Source of the DNA: Thalassospira tepidiphila MCCC 1A03514
Lineage (GTDB): Bacteria > Pseudomonadota > Alphaproteobacteria > Rhodospirillales > Thalassospiraceae
DNA: 64,000 bases
Direction: 5' to 3'
Assembly: GCF_001662875.1 (NCBI RefSeq)
Contig: NZ_JPVZ01000002.1
Span: forward strand, 248,001-312,000
Shown: piece by piece, positions 55,584 to 64,000 of the stretch
Position numbering within the stretch: position 1 is the stretch's first letter
How the letters are laid out: the number at the start of each line of letters is the position of its first letter
The notes under the pieces: model-generated
The model's input: only the letters and a program-made list of their open reading frames with translations
Database searches by the model: none
What the model was told of the DNA's origin: nothing
Made by a program: the position numbers and the translations under genes

Positions 55584-56699
55584 ATGTCCGAGACGACGCG
55601 CAAGAAACGCGCCATTGTTCTTTTCAATCTGGGGGGGCCGGACAGTCCGGCAGCTGTTGAGCCGTTTCTGTTCAACCTGTTTAATGATCCGGCGATCATC
55701 AGTCTGCCCAATCCGTTCCGCTTTTTGCTGGCCAAGCTGATTTCACGTCGCCGTGCACCGATTGCGCGCGAGATTTATGATCATATCGGCGGCAAATCGC
55801 CGCTTCTGGAACTGACCCAGGAGCAGGCCGATGCCTTGCAAACGGCGCTTAATGGCGAAGATGACGGCTATGAAAACCGTTGCTTTATTGCCATGCGTTA
55901 TTGGAAACCGTTTGCCGATGATACCGCGGCTGAGGTCAAGGCATGGGGCGCGGACGAACAGATCCTGCTGCCGCTTTATCCGCAGTTTTCAACCACCACC
56001 AGCGGATCGTCGGTCAAGGACTGGAAACGGGCCTGTGCCAAGGTTGGCCTGACCTCCCCGATCAAAACCGCGTGCTGCTATCCGACCAATCCGGGCTTTG
56101 TCGAAGCATCGGCCGAAATGATCAAGGCGGGCTATGATCGTGCCCTGGCCAAGGCCACTGAACTTGGCATTGATAAGCCACGCATCCTGTTTTCCGCCCA
56201 TGGTGTGCCCAAAGCCGTGATTACCAAGCGTGGTGATCCCTATCAGTCGCAGATCGAAAAAACCTCGGCCGCCGTGGTCGAGAAAATGGCGATCGAAGGA
56301 TTGGACTGGAACGTTTGTTATCAAAGCCGGGTCGGTCCGATGGAATGGATTGGCCCATCGACCGAGGACGAGATCGCGCGTGCTGGCAAGGAAAACAAGG
56401 GCATCGTCGTGGTGCCGATTGCCTTTGTCACCGAGCATTCGGAAACCCTGGTCGAGCTTGATATCGAATATGGCGAACTGGCGCATGAAAAACACGTGCC
56501 GATCTATGAGCGCGTGCGCACGGTCTGTTCCCATCCGAAGTTTATTGCCGGACTTGTTTCGGTTGTAAAACAAACCCAGGACGAGCTTGATGAAAAAGGC
56601 CCGGATGACTACACGGTCGAAACGCGCGGCTGGTGGTGCCCGGATGAACATTCCTGTGCAGTGGCCAAGCAGCCATCACTGAAACCTGCCGGGGCCTGA
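55584..56699 (+). CDS. hemH: Ferrochelatase
   Basis: The 371-residue enzyme shows FNLGGPDSPAAVEPFLFNLF at the start and the catalytic His in LFSAHGVPKAV near residue 205. The Glu in EHSETLVELDIEY is the second active-site residue. It inserts iron into protoporphyrin IX. The ATG at 55584 lies after AAGGATAGCC; one five codons earlier (55569) has no ribosome-binding site. It follows hemE after 199 bases. Confidence 0.96.
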   Translation: MSETTRKKRAIVLFNLGGPDSPAAVEPFLFNLFNDPAIISLPNPFRFLLAKLISRRRAPIAREIYDHIGGKSPLLELTQEQADALQTALNGEDDGYENRCFIAMRYWKPFADDTAAEVKAWGADEQILLPLYPQFSTTTSGSSVKDWKRACAKVGLTSPIKTACCYPTNPGFVEASAEMIKAGYDRALAKATELGIDKPRILFSAHGVPKAVITKRGDPYQSQIEKTSAAVVEKMAIEGLDWNVCYQSRVGPMEWIGPSTEDEIARAGKENKGIVVVPIAFVTEHSETLVELDIEYGELAHEKHVPIYERVRTVCSHPKFIAGLVSVVKQTQDELDEKGPDDYTVETRGWWCPDEHSCAVAKQPSLKPAGA

Positions 56700-56866
56700 A
56701 TTGGCCAAAAGCGCGTCGCGTTTTAAATCACAGTTATAACGTCAATCGGGCCGGTTCTGTTTTTGGATCGGCCTGATTGCTGTTATGGTCGGAAAAATTC
56801 AAAAAATTCCCGCTTGTGCGGGCTTAATCCTGCCGACCCTGACCGTCACATCCAGAGAAGAGAGAG

Positions 56867-57295
56867 ATGGATAGCTACAGCATTATCAAATCCCTGCATG
56901 TCATCAGCGTGATCGCCTGGATGGCGGGTCTTCTTTATCTGCCAAGGCTTTATGTCTATCACTGCGAAGTCGCGCCGGGCTCGGAAGCCAGCGAGAAATT
57001 CAAGGTGATGGAACGCCGTCTTTTGCGGGCCATCATGAACCCGGCAATGATCGCGACCTGGATTTTTGGCGGCTATCTGATCCATGCGGCCGGTGTCATG
57101 ACCGAAGGCTGGTTCCACGTCAAACTGCTGTGTGTGGTTCTGATGACCATCGCGCACATGATGATGGCGCGTTACCGCCGGGCGTTCGAGGCGGATGCCA
57201 ATACGAAATCGCAGAAATTCTATCGTATTTTCAATGAAGTACCGACGATCCTGATGATCATTGTCGTCTTCATGGTGATCGCCCGTCCCTTCTGA
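56867..57295 (+). CDS. hemJ: Protoporphyrinogen IX oxidase HemJ
   Basis: The 142-residue membrane protein has four transmembrane helices and conserved residues of the HemJ family: His in SLHVISVIAWMAGLLYLPRL near residue 10 and His/Lys in FHVKLLCVVLMTIAHMMMAR. It oxidises protoporphyrinogen IX in the inner membrane and is the oxygen-independent type used by many alphaproteobacteria. Order hemE-hemH-hemJ is common. Here a terminator and secB follow, in place of rho. Confidence 0.94.
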   Translation: MDSYSIIKSLHVISVIAWMAGLLYLPRLYVYHCEVAPGSEASEKFKVMERRLLRAIMNPAMIATWIFGGYLIHAAGVMTEGWFHVKLLCVVLMTIAHMMMARYRRAFEADANTKSQKFYRIFNEVPTILMIIVVFMVIARPF

Positions 57296-57343
57296 TCGGA
57301 TCTGTTTGACGACCCATCAGCAAAAACATTTCGATTTTAAAAT

Positions 57344-57372
57344 AAAAAGGCCGCCAAACTGGCGGCCTTTGT
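57344..57372. terminator. Bidirectional terminator between hemJ and secB
   Basis: AAAAAGGCCGCC-AAACT-GGCGGCCTTT with A and T runs serves both convergent genes. Confidence 0.93.
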
Positions 57373-57419
57373 TGTGTCATCGTTTTGGTATCGAACCAAA
57401 AGCCGATGGATGAGGTCAA

Positions 57420-57917
57420 TCAGGCGTTGCCAGCCGGCTGACCTTCCATCTTGGATGCGAATTTCTTGCGGAAAAGATCAGCAAAATCAATCTGCTGCAT
57501 CATCAGCGGCGGGAAGCCACCGTCTGCGGTCAGGTCTGCGACGATCTTGCGGACATACGGGAACAGCAGGCGCGGAACTTCGATCATCAGAACCGGCAGG
57601 CGGTGTTCGTCAGAAACATTCAGCGTCACAACGCAGCCATACTGCAGTTCGGCAATGAAGGCCACCTTGTCGCCAACGTCGGCTTTGACGTTGATCTTGA
57701 TGGTGACTTCGTGAAGTTTCTGGTCTTGGGTGGTGCGGGCTTCAACATCAACATCGATATTGATTTTCGGCTGCTGCTGCAGGGCAACGCTTTCCGGTGC
57801 GTTCGGGTTTTCGAACGACAGATCCTTGATGTACTGGGTGTGGATCGTGATCGGATTTGCGGCCGGCTGCTGCTTCTGTTCTGCTGCGCCTTCTGCACCG
57901 GTGGTATTCTCGGCCAT
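57420..57917 (-). CDS. secB: Protein-export chaperone SecB
   Basis: The 165-residue protein has the SecB sequence throughout: ITIHTQYIKDLSFENPNAPE near residue 24 and the conserved ending FPPLMMQQIDFADLFRKKF. The tetramer holds preproteins unfolded and passes them to SecA. The ATG follows AAGGGAG. It is preceded by fxsA on the same strand and converges on hemJ. Confidence 0.97.
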   Translation of the reverse strand: MAENTTGAEGAAEQKQQPAANPITIHTQYIKDLSFENPNAPESVALQQQPKINIDVDVEARTTQDQKLHEVTIKINVKADVGDKVAFIAELQYGCVVTLNVSDEHRLPVLMIEVPRLLFPYVRKIVADLTADGGFPPLMMQQIDFADLFRKKFASKMEGQPAGNA

Positions 57918-58217
57918 TAAAGTCTAGCTCCCTTAGAGGTCATTTCGTCTTGATCAGAAAAAAGCTTTCGGCTTGAAGGCTTTGCCTCGGCTGAAATGCT
58001 TATTACTGACGCCGCCCCGTTGCGGCAGATAAATTGGACTTGTTGGCCTAGCACGTCTGGCGTGCACGGGCAAGCCAATCAGAGCGGGTCAAAGCCCTTA
58101 TCAAAGCCCGTGTTTCCGGGGGTTTGGTTGTCCTGATTCTTGCCAAAGGCCTTTGACTCAAAGAAGGCTGACCGGGGGTGTCGGTCAACCTTCTGATTTT
58201 GTGATTTTCGTATGAAT
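57918..58217. other. Intergenic region between secB and fxsA
   Basis: These 300 bases hold a long imperfect hairpin (58163-58197, GAAGGCTGACC with GGTCAACCTTC) that could end the fxsA transcript, though its T run is short. The secB promoter should also be here. No gene was seen. Confidence 0.5.
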
Positions 58218-58838
58218 TCAGCGCGTCTCGTCACGCGGGGGCAGATTGCGCGGTGTTTCGGGATTGTCGCCCGGATCGTTGCTGTTATCGGTGTCGTTTG
58301 ACGGATCGTTCGGGCTGACATCTTCGAAATCGCCATCAATGATCGGCCCGGCACCGCGCGGCCGTGCTCCGCCAGGTCCACCGGCGCCATGTCCGCCCGC
58401 ACCATTCGGTCCGCGCCCGTTTGGCCCGCCTTGCCCGCCGCTGGAATAGGTCGCACCGCGGAAGTTTGTCCGGATATTGCCCGACTGGACCAGCTTCATG
58501 ATGACCTTGGCCCCGATCAGCTGGCGCAGCGGCGGGACAAGCAACAGGAAGCCAAAGGTGTCGGTGACAAAGCCCGGGGTCAGCAACAAGACACCGGCAA
58601 TCAGAATGCAGATGCCGTCAAACAGGGCACCAATGGGCATTTCGCCCTGATCCATCTGGCTTTGCGCCTTGGCCAGGGTTTGCAACCCCTGGGCACGCAT
58701 CAGCGACGTGCCGATGATGGCTGTCAGAACAACCACGCCAATGGTCGGCCATAGCCCGATCAGTTCGCCGGCCTGAATGAAGACCGCGATTTCGATGATT
58801 GGCATGGCGACGAATATCGCGAGAAAGTAAAAGCCCAT
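58218..58838 (-). CDS. fxsA: FxsA-family membrane protein
   Basis: The 206-residue protein has three or four membrane helices in its first 120 residues (IIEIAVFIQAGELIGLWPTI, then ICILIAGVLLLTPGFVTDTF), which is the FxsA core. FxsA overproduction helps E. coli tolerate phage T7 exclusion, and its natural role is unknown. The last 80 residues are a Gly/Asp/Asn-rich disordered tail, common in alphaproteobacterial FxsA. It lies between secB and the divergent tim44 gene. Confidence 0.9.
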   Translation of the reverse strand: MGFYFLAIFVAMPIIEIAVFIQAGELIGLWPTIGVVVLTAIIGTSLMRAQGLQTLAKAQSQMDQGEMPIGALFDGICILIAGVLLLTPGFVTDTFGFLLLVPPLRQLIGAKVIMKLVQSGNIRTNFRGATYSSGGQGGPNGRGPNGAGGHGAGGPGGARPRGAGPIIDGDFEDVSPNDPSNDTDNSNDPGDNPETPRNLPPRDETR

Positions 58839-59218
58839 TGTTTCTCCGTTTACTGGCGATGGATTGCCTGTATGCGCCGCAAATGTCGTATTATCACATG
58901 CATTTTACGGCCAAAGCTGACGTCTTGCTGAAACTATTGCAGAAAACAACTTGGTTTTCAGCGATTTCTCATTAATCTGCACACTTAAGTTCGTTGGTTA
59001 GTTGGTGGGAACGCTAATGTGACAACGCGACAAAAATGCGGCAGATCGTCATCTTGGCCTTGCCCCGGCGCATATCGCACCGGTGAAGGGTGAAGATGAT
59101 CACATCTTGCTGGGTAATCGGCAGTTGCCCTTGCATTTGGTTAAGTTCATACCATCTCTCCACCACGGTTGTGATATACAGACAACCAGTTTGAAACCAT
59201 TAGGATCACGAGACCGTC
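58839..59218. other. Divergent intergenic region between fxsA and tim44
   Basis: These 380 bases hold both promoters. I saw no clear promoter or gene. A frame of 75 codons from 59083 merges with the next gene in another phase and is not convincing. Confidence 0.5.
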
Positions 59219-59914
59219 TTGCAGTATTTCGATATATTCTTATTCGCTCTGATTGCGGTTTTCCTTGTGCTGCGTTTGCGTGGCGTGCTTGGCCGTCGCA
59301 CCGGCAATGAAAAGCAGGGGCCGTCCGATATCTTTGGCCGTCAGACTCATGACAATGAAGGCCAGAAAGACGCCGCAGCTCAGACCGATAATGTTTATCG
59401 CCTGCCGGACTCCGGTAACGATCAGGATGCGGCAGATGTTCCTTCGGGCACGTTTGCAACCCTGCAGGAGATCCAGAAGCACGATCCGAACTTTACCCAG
59501 CAGGACTTCCTCAATGGCGCGCGCATGGCGTTCGAAATGATCGTCGAATACTTTGCCAAGGGTGACAAGGATGGCCTGAACCCGTTGCTTTCGGCCGAGG
59601 TTTACAAGAACTTCGCCGCTGCCATCGATGCCCGCGCTGAAAAGGGCGAGCACGAGGAAACCACCCTGGTCGGTATCAAGAGCGCGTCGATCCATGACGC
59701 CAGCCTTGAAGGCCGCACCGCCTATGTCACGGTCAAGTTCGTGTCCGAGGAAGTCTCGGTCATTCGCAATGCCGAGGGTGATGTTGTCGATGGTGACCCC
59801 AACAAAGTGGTCGAGGCTGAAGATCTTTGGACATTCGCGCGCAATATCGAAAGCCGCGATCCGAACTGGCAGCTGGTTGCGACCGAAACCCCGGAAGAAG
59901 AAACCGCCGATTAA
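59219..59914 (+). CDS. Tim44-like protein
   Basis: The 231-residue protein has one N-terminal membrane helix (about 3-20, YFDIFLFALIAVFLVLRL), a charged linker and a C-terminal Tim44-like domain (about 85-225) with FNTQQD-type features: DPNFTQQDFLNGARMAFEMI and VYKNFAAAI. It is related to mitochondrial Tim44 and to bacterial Tim44-like proteins whose role is not certain, but may be in membrane protein handling. The start is TTG at 59219. It is followed by mltA after 187 bases. Confidence 0.9.
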   Translation: MQYFDIFLFALIAVFLVLRLRGVLGRRTGNEKQGPSDIFGRQTHDNEGQKDAAAQTDNVYRLPDSGNDQDAADVPSGTFATLQEIQKHDPNFTQQDFLNGARMAFEMIVEYFAKGDKDGLNPLLSAEVYKNFAAAIDARAEKGEHEETTLVGIKSASIHDASLEGRTAYVTVKFVSEEVSVIRNAEGDVVDGDPNKVVEAEDLWTFARNIESRDPNWQLVATETPEEETAD

Positions 59915-59942
59915 CGCGGGTTTCGCAAAGACCAAACATATC

Positions 59943-59976
59943 AAAGGCGATCCGATAAACCGGGTCGCCTTTTTTC
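59943..59976 (+). terminator. Rho-independent terminator after tim44
   Basis: AAAGGCGATCC with GGGTCGCCTTTTTT forms a stem with one G-T pair and a T run. Confidence 0.85.
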
Positions 59977-60101
59977 ATGTCCGCATGGTAACGAGCATGC
60001 GCAATTATCGGCTTGTTAAGCATGTCAGGGGCAAAATCGGGTTTTCGTAGAACCGTTACAAAAACGGTGACGTTCGAATTGGCTAATTACGGGTTTCCAT
60101 C

Positions 60102-61382
60102 TTGAAAAGACGACTGGTTTTATCGCGCAGCCTGTCCCTTGTTTCTGTGCTGGTCGGTGCGGCTGCCGCCCTGATCTGGATGTTTTGGCCACAAATCACC
60201 GGACAGATCGAACCCCCGGCCGAGGTGGAAGACAAACTGACCCTGCGCCCGGCGACGTTTGCCGATCTTGATGGCTGGCAGACCGATGATATGCGCGGCA
60301 CCGTGCGGGCCTTTGCCCGGTCGTGCCAGGCGATGCTAAGACGCAGTGATGACAAACCCGTCGGGCCTGACCCGCGCATGGGTACGATTGGCCAGTGGCG
60401 CGATCGTTGCGAAACCGCGGTTTCGCTTGATGTTGAAAGCCTTCGCAAGGAAGACGCGCGTGCATTCTTTGAAAGCGGTTTCAGACCCTATCTCAGTGGC
60501 AATCGCGATACGGCCGAGGGCCTTTTTACCGGCTATTACGAGCCGGAATTGCAAGGCCAGCTGACCCGTGGCGGCGCGTATCAGACGCCGCTTTATCTGA
60601 AGCCCAATGACATGGTCTCGATCGATCTTGGCGATTTTCGCGAGGATCTGAAAGGCACCAAACTGGTCGGGCGGATCGCGGGTGATGCAATCAAACCCTA
60701 TTACGACCGCGAAGCGATCGAGGAAGGGGCGTTATCAGACCGCGATCTTGAACTGGTCTGGGTCGATGATGCGGTGGATGCTTTTTTCCTGCAAATTCAG
60801 GGGTCTGGTCGGGTGGTTCTGCCTGATGACAGCGTGCTTCGGGTGGGCTATGCCGCGACCAACGGCCATCCTTACTTTGCCATCGGGCGGGAACTGATCG
60901 CGCGCGGGGTGCTGACGCGCGAAACCGTATCGCTGCAATCGATCCGCAAATGGCTGCATGACAATCCGGGCGAAGCCGATGCGGTGATGAATACCAACGC
61001 ATCCTACGTGTTTTTCCAGCCGCTTAAGGTTGATCCGAATGACCCCGAAGCGGGTCCGCTGGGATCGCAAGGGGTGCCGTTGGAGCCCGGCCGGTCATTG
61101 GCGGTGGATCGCAGGTTCCATGCCATGGGGGTCCCGGTCTGGCTTGAAACCAGCGATCCGATGAATGCGGACCGCACATTCCGCCGCCTGATGGTGGCCC
61201 AGGATACCGGTGGGGCCATTCGCGGGCCGGTGCGCGGTGACATCTTCTTTGGCCCGGGCGAGGACGCGGCCCTTTATGCTGGCCACATGAACCGGCAGGG
61301 CCGGAAATATGTCCTGTTGCCCAACAGCATCGATCCGGCAAGCTGGCAGGATGCGGATACTCAGACAGGGGGCACTTCATGA
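60102..61382 (+). CDS. mltA: Membrane-bound lytic transglycosylase MltA
   Basis: The 426-residue protein has an N-terminal membrane anchor (about 8-30), the MltA barrel domain with LFTGYYEPELQG near residue 145 and a C-terminal 3D domain with VAQDTGGAIRGPVRGDIFFG, where the catalytic Asp lies near residue 380. It cleaves peptidoglycan glycan strands to form 1,6-anhydro products. The start is TTG at 60102. Normally smr follows mltA in alphaproteobacteria; here a Dabb-domain gene does, overlapping by four bases. Confidence 0.95.
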   Translation: MKRRLVLSRSLSLVSVLVGAAAALIWMFWPQITGQIEPPAEVEDKLTLRPATFADLDGWQTDDMRGTVRAFARSCQAMLRRSDDKPVGPDPRMGTIGQWRDRCETAVSLDVESLRKEDARAFFESGFRPYLSGNRDTAEGLFTGYYEPELQGQLTRGGAYQTPLYLKPNDMVSIDLGDFREDLKGTKLVGRIAGDAIKPYYDREAIEEGALSDRDLELVWVDDAVDAFFLQIQGSGRVVLPDDSVLRVGYAATNGHPYFAIGRELIARGVLTRETVSLQSIRKWLHDNPGEADAVMNTNASYVFFQPLKVDPNDPEAGPLGSQGVPLEPGRSLAVDRRFHAMGVPVWLETSDPMNADRTFRRLMVAQDTGGAIRGPVRGDIFFGPGEDAALYAGHMNRQGRKYVLLPNSIDPASWQDADTQTGGTS

Positions 61383-61744
61383 TCCGTCATATTGTGTTGC
61401 TGCAGATCCCAAGCCACATCGCGCAAAGCGACATCGACACCATGATCGGCGAACTTGAAAAGGTCGCCTTTTCAGTGCCGGGCGCGTTGGCCTTTTGCGG
61501 CGGGGCAAAGATGACCGGAAGCGGCCTTAGCCAGGGATTTACCCACGCCATCACCATTGATTTCACCGATCTGGCGGCGCGCGACACCTATGTGCGCGGC
61601 CTTGATCAGGACTGGATTGGCATTCGATTGTCGGAAATGACCGAAGGCGGCCTTGGCGGTATTCTTGCCATAAGCGTCAATGTTGATGACATCCATACGC
61701 CCGACAAGGGATCAGACAAGAAGCCGGAATTGCGTTGGATCTGA
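61379..61744 (+). CDS. Dabb (stress-responsive alpha-beta barrel) protein
   Basis: The 121-residue protein has the Dabb fold pattern, beginning MIRHIVLLQIPSHIAQSDID with His4 as the conserved residue, and FTHAITIDFTDLAARDTYV in the middle. Dabb proteins dimerise into barrels and have varied roles. The reaction here is unknown. It overlaps mltA by ATGA and is translated with it. Confidence 0.8.
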   Translation: MIRHIVLLQIPSHIAQSDIDTMIGELEKVAFSVPGALAFCGGAKMTGSGLSQGFTHAITIDFTDLAARDTYVRGLDQDWIGIRLSEMTEGGLGGILAISVNVDDIHTPDKGSDKKPELRWI

Positions 61745-61840
61745 TAATTACGACAAAAATACCGAACAAGATCAAACAGACGATCTAAATCGCGTTTTTT
61801 GGACATTTCGGCGCAGGGACCTGAAACAGGGACAGCGCAA

Positions 61841-61874
61841 AGAAAAACACCGGACAGCAAGGCCATCCGGTGTT
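61841..61874 (-). terminator. Terminator of rlmN
   Basis: AACACCGGA and TCCGGTGTT form a 9-bp stem around an 11-base loop, and on the minus strand a T run follows. It lies 26 bases after the rlmN stop. Confidence 0.85.
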
Positions 61875-61899
61875 GATCTGAATTGCAATGGTGCCAGAC

Positions 61900-63156
61900 T
61901 TACTGGGCGGCAACGATGCCTTCATTGTCGGCATCCGATTTGCCGCAACCACCTGCGTCACCGGTGCTGCCAACGCGTGATTTGCGCTGGCGCTGGCTTT
62001 CGGATTTGAGCTGTCCACAGGCGGCCAGAATATCACGGCCGCGCGGCCAGCGGATCGGCGCTTCGTAGCCGTTATCAAGCAGGATTTGCGCGAATTTCTT
62101 GATATCGTTGGTCGGCGTGCATTCGTAATCCGAACCCGGCCATTTGTTGAACGGGATCAGGTTGAACTTGCAGTGAACGCCTTTGACCAGTTTGGCCAGC
62201 GCACGCGCATGTTCGGGTTTGTCGTTCACGCCTTTCAGCATGACATATTCCATGGTGATCGGACGGGCGTTCGACATGCCCGGATAGTTCCGGCACGCAT
62301 CCATCAGTTCTTTTAGCGGGTATTTCTTGTTGATCGGCATGATTTCGTTGCGCAGATCATCATCAGGCGCATGCAGCGAGATCGCCAGACCAACGCCAAG
62401 GTCTTCGCCACAGCGCACGATTTCCGGCACCACGCCCGAGGTCGAAAGCGTAATGCGGCGGCGCGAGATCGAAATACCTTCGCCGTCCATGGCAATGCGC
62501 AGGGCATCGCGAACGTTTTCATAGTTAAACAGCGGCTCGCCCATGCCCATCATGACGATGTTTGACAGGCGACGGATGCCATTGGCCGGGGTCGGCCATT
62601 CGCCGTAGCTGTCGCGCGCGACCATGAACTGGCTGACGATTTCGCCCGGGGTCAGGTTACGCACCAGAAGCTGGGTACCGGTGTGGCAGAATTTGCAGGT
62701 CAGCGTGCAACCCACCTGCGATGAAATGCAGACAGCACCGCGATCTTCGTTGCGATCAGGGATATAGACCGTCTCGGCCTCGTTGCCGTCATGGAACTTC
62801 ATCAGCCATTTGTGGGTGTCGTCAGTACTTTTCTGATCGGCTGTCAAAACCGGACGCCCGACATAGAAATCCTGCGCCAGGCGATCGCGCAGCTTTTTGG
62901 AAATGTTGGTCATGTCCTCGATGTCGGTAACACCGCGGTTATAGATCCAGTTCCAAAGCTGTTTGACGCGGAACTTGCTTTCGCCCATGCCAGCCATGAG
63001 TTCGGTCAGTTCTTCGCGGGTGATGCCGACCAGATCACGACGCCCGTCGGCAGCCTGCCCATTGGCGGCGCGCGAAACGAAGTCGGACAGCGACGGCCCA
63101 TCCTGCTTGGCAGGGGCATCGGTCAGGGGTGCGTTTTCGGTCAGGACGTCGGTCAT
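61900..63156 (-). CDS. rlmN: 23S rRNA/tRNA adenine-C2 methyltransferase RlmN
   Basis: The 418-residue radical-SAM enzyme binds a [4Fe-4S] cluster through Cys150, Cys154 and Cys157 in [15 protein letters not shown]. It also has [14 protein letters not shown] for SAM binding and a late Cys in DILAACGQL that forms the methyl-carrying residue. It methylates A2503 of 23S rRNA and A37 of some tRNAs. A C-terminal extension after about residue 380 is basic and low in complexity. The ialB gene lies upstream on the same strand, as in many alphaproteobacteria. Confidence 0.96.
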   Translation of the reverse strand: MTDVLTENAPLTDAPAKQDGPSLSDFVSRAANGQAADGRRDLVGITREELTELMAGMGESKFRVKQLWNWIYNRGVTDIEDMTNISKKLRDRLAQDFYVGRPVLTADQKSTDDTHKWLMKFHDGNEAETVYIPDRNEDRGAVCISSQVGCTLTCKFCHTGTQLLVRNLTPGEIVSQFMVARDSYGEWPTPANGIRRLSNIVMMGMGEPLFNYENVRDALRIAMDGEGISISRRRITLSTSGVVPEIVRCGEDLGVGLAISLHAPDDDLRNEIMPINKKYPLKELMDACRNYPGMSNARPITMEYVMLKGVNDKPEHARALAKLVKGVHCKFNLIPFNKWPGSDYECTPTNDIKKFAQILLDNGYEAPIRWPRGRDILAACGQLKSESQRQRKSRVGSTGDAGGCGKSDADNEGIVAAQ

Positions 63157-63248
63157 CCCGGGCTCTCTCTTTTGCGTAGTGTGGGTTTGCCAGACAGCTT
63201 TTTGGCCGTCTTGTTCTGGCGTCAGCGGGACTATACCAGAAATGATGC

Positions 63249-63279
63249 AAAAATGCTTGGCCCCGCATATAGCGGGGCC
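63249..63279 (-). terminator. Putative terminator of ialB
   Basis: GGCCCCGC-TATAT-GCGGGGCC forms a perfect 8-bp stem; on the minus strand the sequence AAGCATTTTT follows. It lies about 110 bases after the ialB stop. Confidence 0.65.
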
Positions 63280-63386
63280 GGGTCGATTTAGAAACGATAA
63301 ATTTCACATTGCAGCTATCACAGCATTGCAATCACGGTTGCAAAGCAGGCTGTGACGGCCCCACCAACCGGTTTGATCAGCTAGGA

Positions 63387-63950
63387 TCAGTTGACCGGCT
63401 TGGTGTTGCAAGCCTTTGAAATCGCGTTATAGGCGTTGGTAAAGCCCGACAGCGAATAGGTATCGGTGGTCTTGGTATCGCGTGACGAATAGCCAACCAC
63501 AACCATGGTCGATCCGGCTTTCATCGCGCTGACCAGTTTGCGGTCTTCTTCGCTGTTTACCGCCCAGGCGGAGTCATCATGGGTGAACAGCTTGAAACTT
63601 TTGGAATCGATTCGAAGATCAACCTCGCTGCCCGATTTGTAGGTATAGCCGGTAATGAAGCTGACTTCATTAAGCAGCTTGAGTGCCGGGCGATGGGTGA
63701 CCATGACATAGATTTTGCCACGCTGGGTGTAGTCGCCTTTGGCCGAGGTCGGCTGGCTGCCCATATAGCAGACTTTCTGGCCATCCTCGGAATAGGTGTA
63801 GGCTTCCCACTTGCCGTAAACATCAATCAGCTGCGGGGAGTTCTGGGCCTGTGCCACATTGGTCGCAAAACCAAGCGCAAGCAGACAGGCAACCGCGCCA
63901 AAAGCGGCGGCAAACGAATTTCTGACGAGACGATGGGCGTGTTTTTTCAT
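63387..63950 (-). CDS. IalB-family (invasion-associated locus B) protein
   Basis: The 187-residue protein has a signal peptide with AQA-Q cleavage near residue 36 and then a beta-rich domain typical of IalB proteins: GKWEAYTYSEDGQKVCYMGS and a Ser/Thr-rich TMVVVGYSSRDTKTTDTYSL. Two Cys residues (in KVCYMG and SKACNTK) could form a disulfide. IalB was described in Bartonella invasion, but homologues are common in free-living alphaproteobacteria with unknown periplasmic roles. It is near rlmN, a frequent pairing. Confidence 0.9.
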   Translation of the reverse strand: MKKHAHRLVRNSFAAAFGAVACLLALGFATNVAQAQNSPQLIDVYGKWEAYTYSEDGQKVCYMGSQPTSAKGDYTQRGKIYVMVTHRPALKLLNEVSFITGYTYKSGSEVDLRIDSKSFKLFTHDDSAWAVNSEEDRKLVSAMKAGSTMVVVGYSSRDTKTTDTYSLSGFTNAYNAISKACNTKPVN

Positions 63951-64000
63951 GAGGTCGCGTATCGTGTCTGAAGTTTCGGGATCGGTCCGACCGGACCACG

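Overview
The window looks like the replication-origin region of an alphaproteobacterial chromosome, most likely a marine member of the Rhodospirillales close to Thalassospira. This rests on moderate-to-high GC content, alphaproteobacterial gene order (hemE-hemH-hemJ, mnmE-mnmG-rsmG-parA-parB, ppsR-maf-aroE-coaE-dnaQ, secB-fxsA-tim44-mltA), two tandem general porins, an IalB-family protein beside rlmN, and CcrM-type GANTC sites at the origin. The species is inferred, not proven.

Layout. 1-7 kb: a structured repeat, then nfu, a Bax-like glucosaminidase, a lipoprotein, a membrane transporter and a malic enzyme-phosphotransacetylase fusion. 7-19.6 kb: a stress-type small protein, mutS, glnD, murJ, trpS, a large low-complexity protein of unknown function and ribA. 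19.6-20.1 kb: a second full copy and a fragment of the structured repeat. 20.2-26.6 kb: an orphan OmpR-type regulator, a YggS protein, a ThiE-like protein, a GT9 glycosyltransferase and two paralogous porins. 26.8-36.5 kb: a DUF3576 lipoprotein, a degenerate leucyl-tRNA synthetase remnant, lptE and holA run rightward, and converge on parB, parA, rsmG, mnmG and mnmE, which run leftward with three identical parS sites. 36.8-50 kb: a [2Fe-2S] protein, a thioredoxin-domain protein, ogt, several enzymes, rho, a chemoreceptor, an XRE regulator coupled to smr, and a periplasmic binding protein. 50-53.7 kb: the leftward dnaQ-coaE-aroE-maf-ppsR operon. 53.66-54.34 kb: oriC with DnaA boxes and six GANTC sites. 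54.3-57.3 kb: hemE-hemH-hemJ. 57.4-64 kb: secB, fxsA, tim44, mltA, a Dabb protein, rlmN and ialB.

How the genes work together. The centre of the window handles chromosome replication and segregation: oriC, parS/ParA/ParB, the DNA polymerase III epsilon and delta subunits, and mismatch repair. Around it are tRNA modification (MnmE, MnmG, RlmN, which also methylates 23S rRNA), haem synthesis, envelope building (MurJ, LptE, MltA, porins, SecB) and nitrogen sensing (GlnD).

The most unusual observations are: (1) a roughly 265-bp element present twice, plus one fragment, whose helix sequences differ between copies while base pairing and loop sequences are kept, which suggests an undescribed structured RNA or single-stranded-DNA element; (2) an open 220-codon remnant of LeuRS standing where leuS is normally found; (3) a ParB with an acidic tail of about 100 residues; (4) a 22-bp perfect palindrome upstream of the chemoreceptor. 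No tRNA, rRNA, CRISPR array, transposase gene or prophage was seen.
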